Shown one piece after another: positions 5,362-6,104 of a stretch of DNA of 6,104 bases. Position numbers and translations under genes: made by a program. The stretch lies in NCBI GenBank assembly GCA_027490595.1, contig JAIXXU010000236.1:1-6104 (forward strand), given 5' to 3'. Every line of letters begins with the position of its first letter. Within the stretch, counting starts at the first letter, position 1. This stretch comes from Pseudomonadota bacterium (lineage in GTDB: Bacteria; Bdellovibrionota_B; Oligoflexia; Silvanigrellales; Silvanigrellaceae). The notes beneath the pieces were generated by a model. It did no database searches and was not told where the DNA came from. It worked only from the letters and a program-made list of their open reading frames with translations.

Positions 5362-6104
5362 CAATGAAAGCCTGGAACAACCACAAAACGCCTATGAAAA
5401 AGCTCTAGAAAAATACTTAAATGGAATAAAATATTTTTCTAGATACTTTGATTTTATATATATAAAATGGGATTATTTTTCCAATATGCCTCCAGACATT
5501 ATGGGGAAATCACTCTTAAAAGTTACTGTAGTAATGATGTTTTGTGCCATGACAATCTTTTTAGTAAGCTGCCAGGCACCGCAGGGCTTTCAGCGCATTT
5601 CAGCCGTTGAATTACCACAGGAAAACACATCACGTCAGGTTAATTCTCGTCTTGCTAAAACACCACGCAAACAGAAACAAGAACTTTTTATTAAAAGACA
5701 AAATTTAAGCATCAAATCTCATGAAACAGGATCCTCTACGGGCAGCATTTGGGCTGATTCAAATTCACCACAAAATTTTTTTACAGAATTTAAACCATCC
5801 CGTCTTGGAGATATTGTTACAATTACAATTCCTGAAGAACTCAACAGCACGTCAAAAGATTCAACTGACAAATCAGAAATTGAGCCACTAAAAATTTTTA
5901 AAATGGAAATTGTTGGACTTGAAGCTGGCGGTGACGTTTATCTTCGTGGTCAAAAAAACTTTGATTCTCCCTTCGGAGAATCTCGTAGCATTTTAATTAT
6001 GGCAAAAATTCCTTATAGGGTTATTACGAATTCAGAAATAAATGCAAGAGATCTCACACAAGTGGCACTGACAGAAAGCTCGAATCAAGGCATCATAAAT
6101 TATA
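5348..6104 (+). CDS. flgH: Flagellar L-ring lipoprotein FlgH, partial at right edge
   Basis: 252 codons are visible and the frame runs off the window. FlgH is an outer-membrane lipoprotein that forms the L ring, a bushing for the rod. Start 5348 overlaps the flgA end by 14 bases and has a strong ribosome site. The family core begins with GSIWADSNSPQNFFTEF (132-148), then RLGDIVTITIPEE (152-164), a Ser/Thr/Lys stretch in place of the usual Ala-rich helix, and the beta domain with FKMEIVGLEAGGDVYLRGQK (184-203) and INARDLTQVALTESSNQGII (231-250), where the usual N-x-I-x-S-x-x-I-A-D-A region lies. The lipoprotein signal is MGKSLLK (52-58), a hydrophobic run (59-73) and lipobox LVSC with Cys75; Gln at +2 fits outer-membrane sorting. 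Oddly, about 51 residues precede this signal; they are polar and aromatic with a charged N-terminus. Either FlgH is made with an unusual cytoplasmic pre-region or the real start is 5486 or 5501. Confidence 0.92.
   Translation, partial: MFTDDNESLEQPQNAYEKALEKYLNGIKYFSRYFDFIYIKWDYFSNMPPDIMGKSLLKVTVVMMFCAMTIFLVSCQAPQGFQRISAVELPQENTSRQVNSRLAKTPRKQKQELFIKRQNLSIKSHETGSSTGSIWADSNSPQNFFTEFKPSRLGDIVTITIPEELNSTSKDSTDKSEIEPLKIFKMEIVGLEAGGDVYLRGQKNFDSPFGESRSILIMAKIPYRVITNSEINARDLTQVALTESSNQGIINY
5404..5443 (+). repeat. Perfect 12-bp inverted repeat in the flgH 5' coding region
   Basis: TCTAGAAAAATA (5404-5415) and TATTTTTCTAGA (5432-5443) are exact reverse complements separated by 16 bases. They would form a hairpin in the mRNA 57 bases after the flgH start, between the strong ribosome site and the internal ATGs at 5486 and 5501. 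The stem is AT-rich, with two G-C pairs near each end of the repeat, and no T tract follows, so it is not a classical terminator. It may be an RNA structure affecting flgH translation, a protein site, or the trace of an inserted element. Confidence 0.6.
5451..5468. repeat. Perfect 18-bp A/T palindrome
   Basis: ATTTTATATATATAAAAT reads the same on both strands over all 18 bases. It lies 7 bases after the 12-bp inverted repeat, inside the unusual N-terminal extension of flgH. Pure A/T sequence makes chance more likely than for mixed DNA, but two perfect symmetric elements within 65 bases stand out from the rest of the operon. A promoter or nucleoid-protein site is possible. Confidence 0.5.

Overview
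The window comes from an AT-rich, flagellated, Gram-negative (two-membrane) bacterium. The diderm inference rests on FlgA and FlgH, which serve the P and L rings in the outer part of the envelope. Gene order flgG-flgA-flgH and an ABC-F protein with a GYLPQEPN-type Q-loop would fit a low-GC member of the Bdellovibrionota (old deltaproteobacteria), but this is an impression only; spirochaetes such as Leptospira are not excluded.

Layout. The left edge holds the last codons of dnaK on the + strand, closed by a strong intrinsic terminator whose stem is flanked by A and T tracts, so it can work in both directions. It faces a minus-strand pair of small unknown genes (809-1192, then 377-787) that look like divergent paralogues in one transcription unit. 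A spacer with a perfect 8-bp dyad separates this pair from two plus-strand unknown genes (1381-1665 and 1811-2143). The second of these has a textbook AGGAGG site and meets an ABC-F ATPase gene (2148-3782, minus) tail to tail with only 4 bases between. The ABC-F gene diverges from the start of a flagellar operon: flgG (4005-4793), flgA (4810-5361) and flgH (5348 to beyond the right edge).

How the genes fit together. FlgG builds the distal rod, FlgA is the P-ring chaperone and FlgH forms the L ring, so the right part is the rod and LP-ring assembly block; flgI would be expected next. The ABC-F protein is a ribosome-associated ATPase with no evident link to flagella. The four small genes at 377-2143 sit between conserved loci and resemble nothing I can name.

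The most unusual signals are in the flagellar block. FlgA has no export signal and an in-frame stop rules out an upstream start. The flgH frame starts at a very strong Shine-Dalgarno site but carries about 51 residues ahead of its lipoprotein signal. The DNA for that extension contains a perfect 12-bp inverted repeat followed by a perfect 18-bp A/T palindrome. The paralogous pair and its dyad-bearing spacer are the second candidate for something undescribed.
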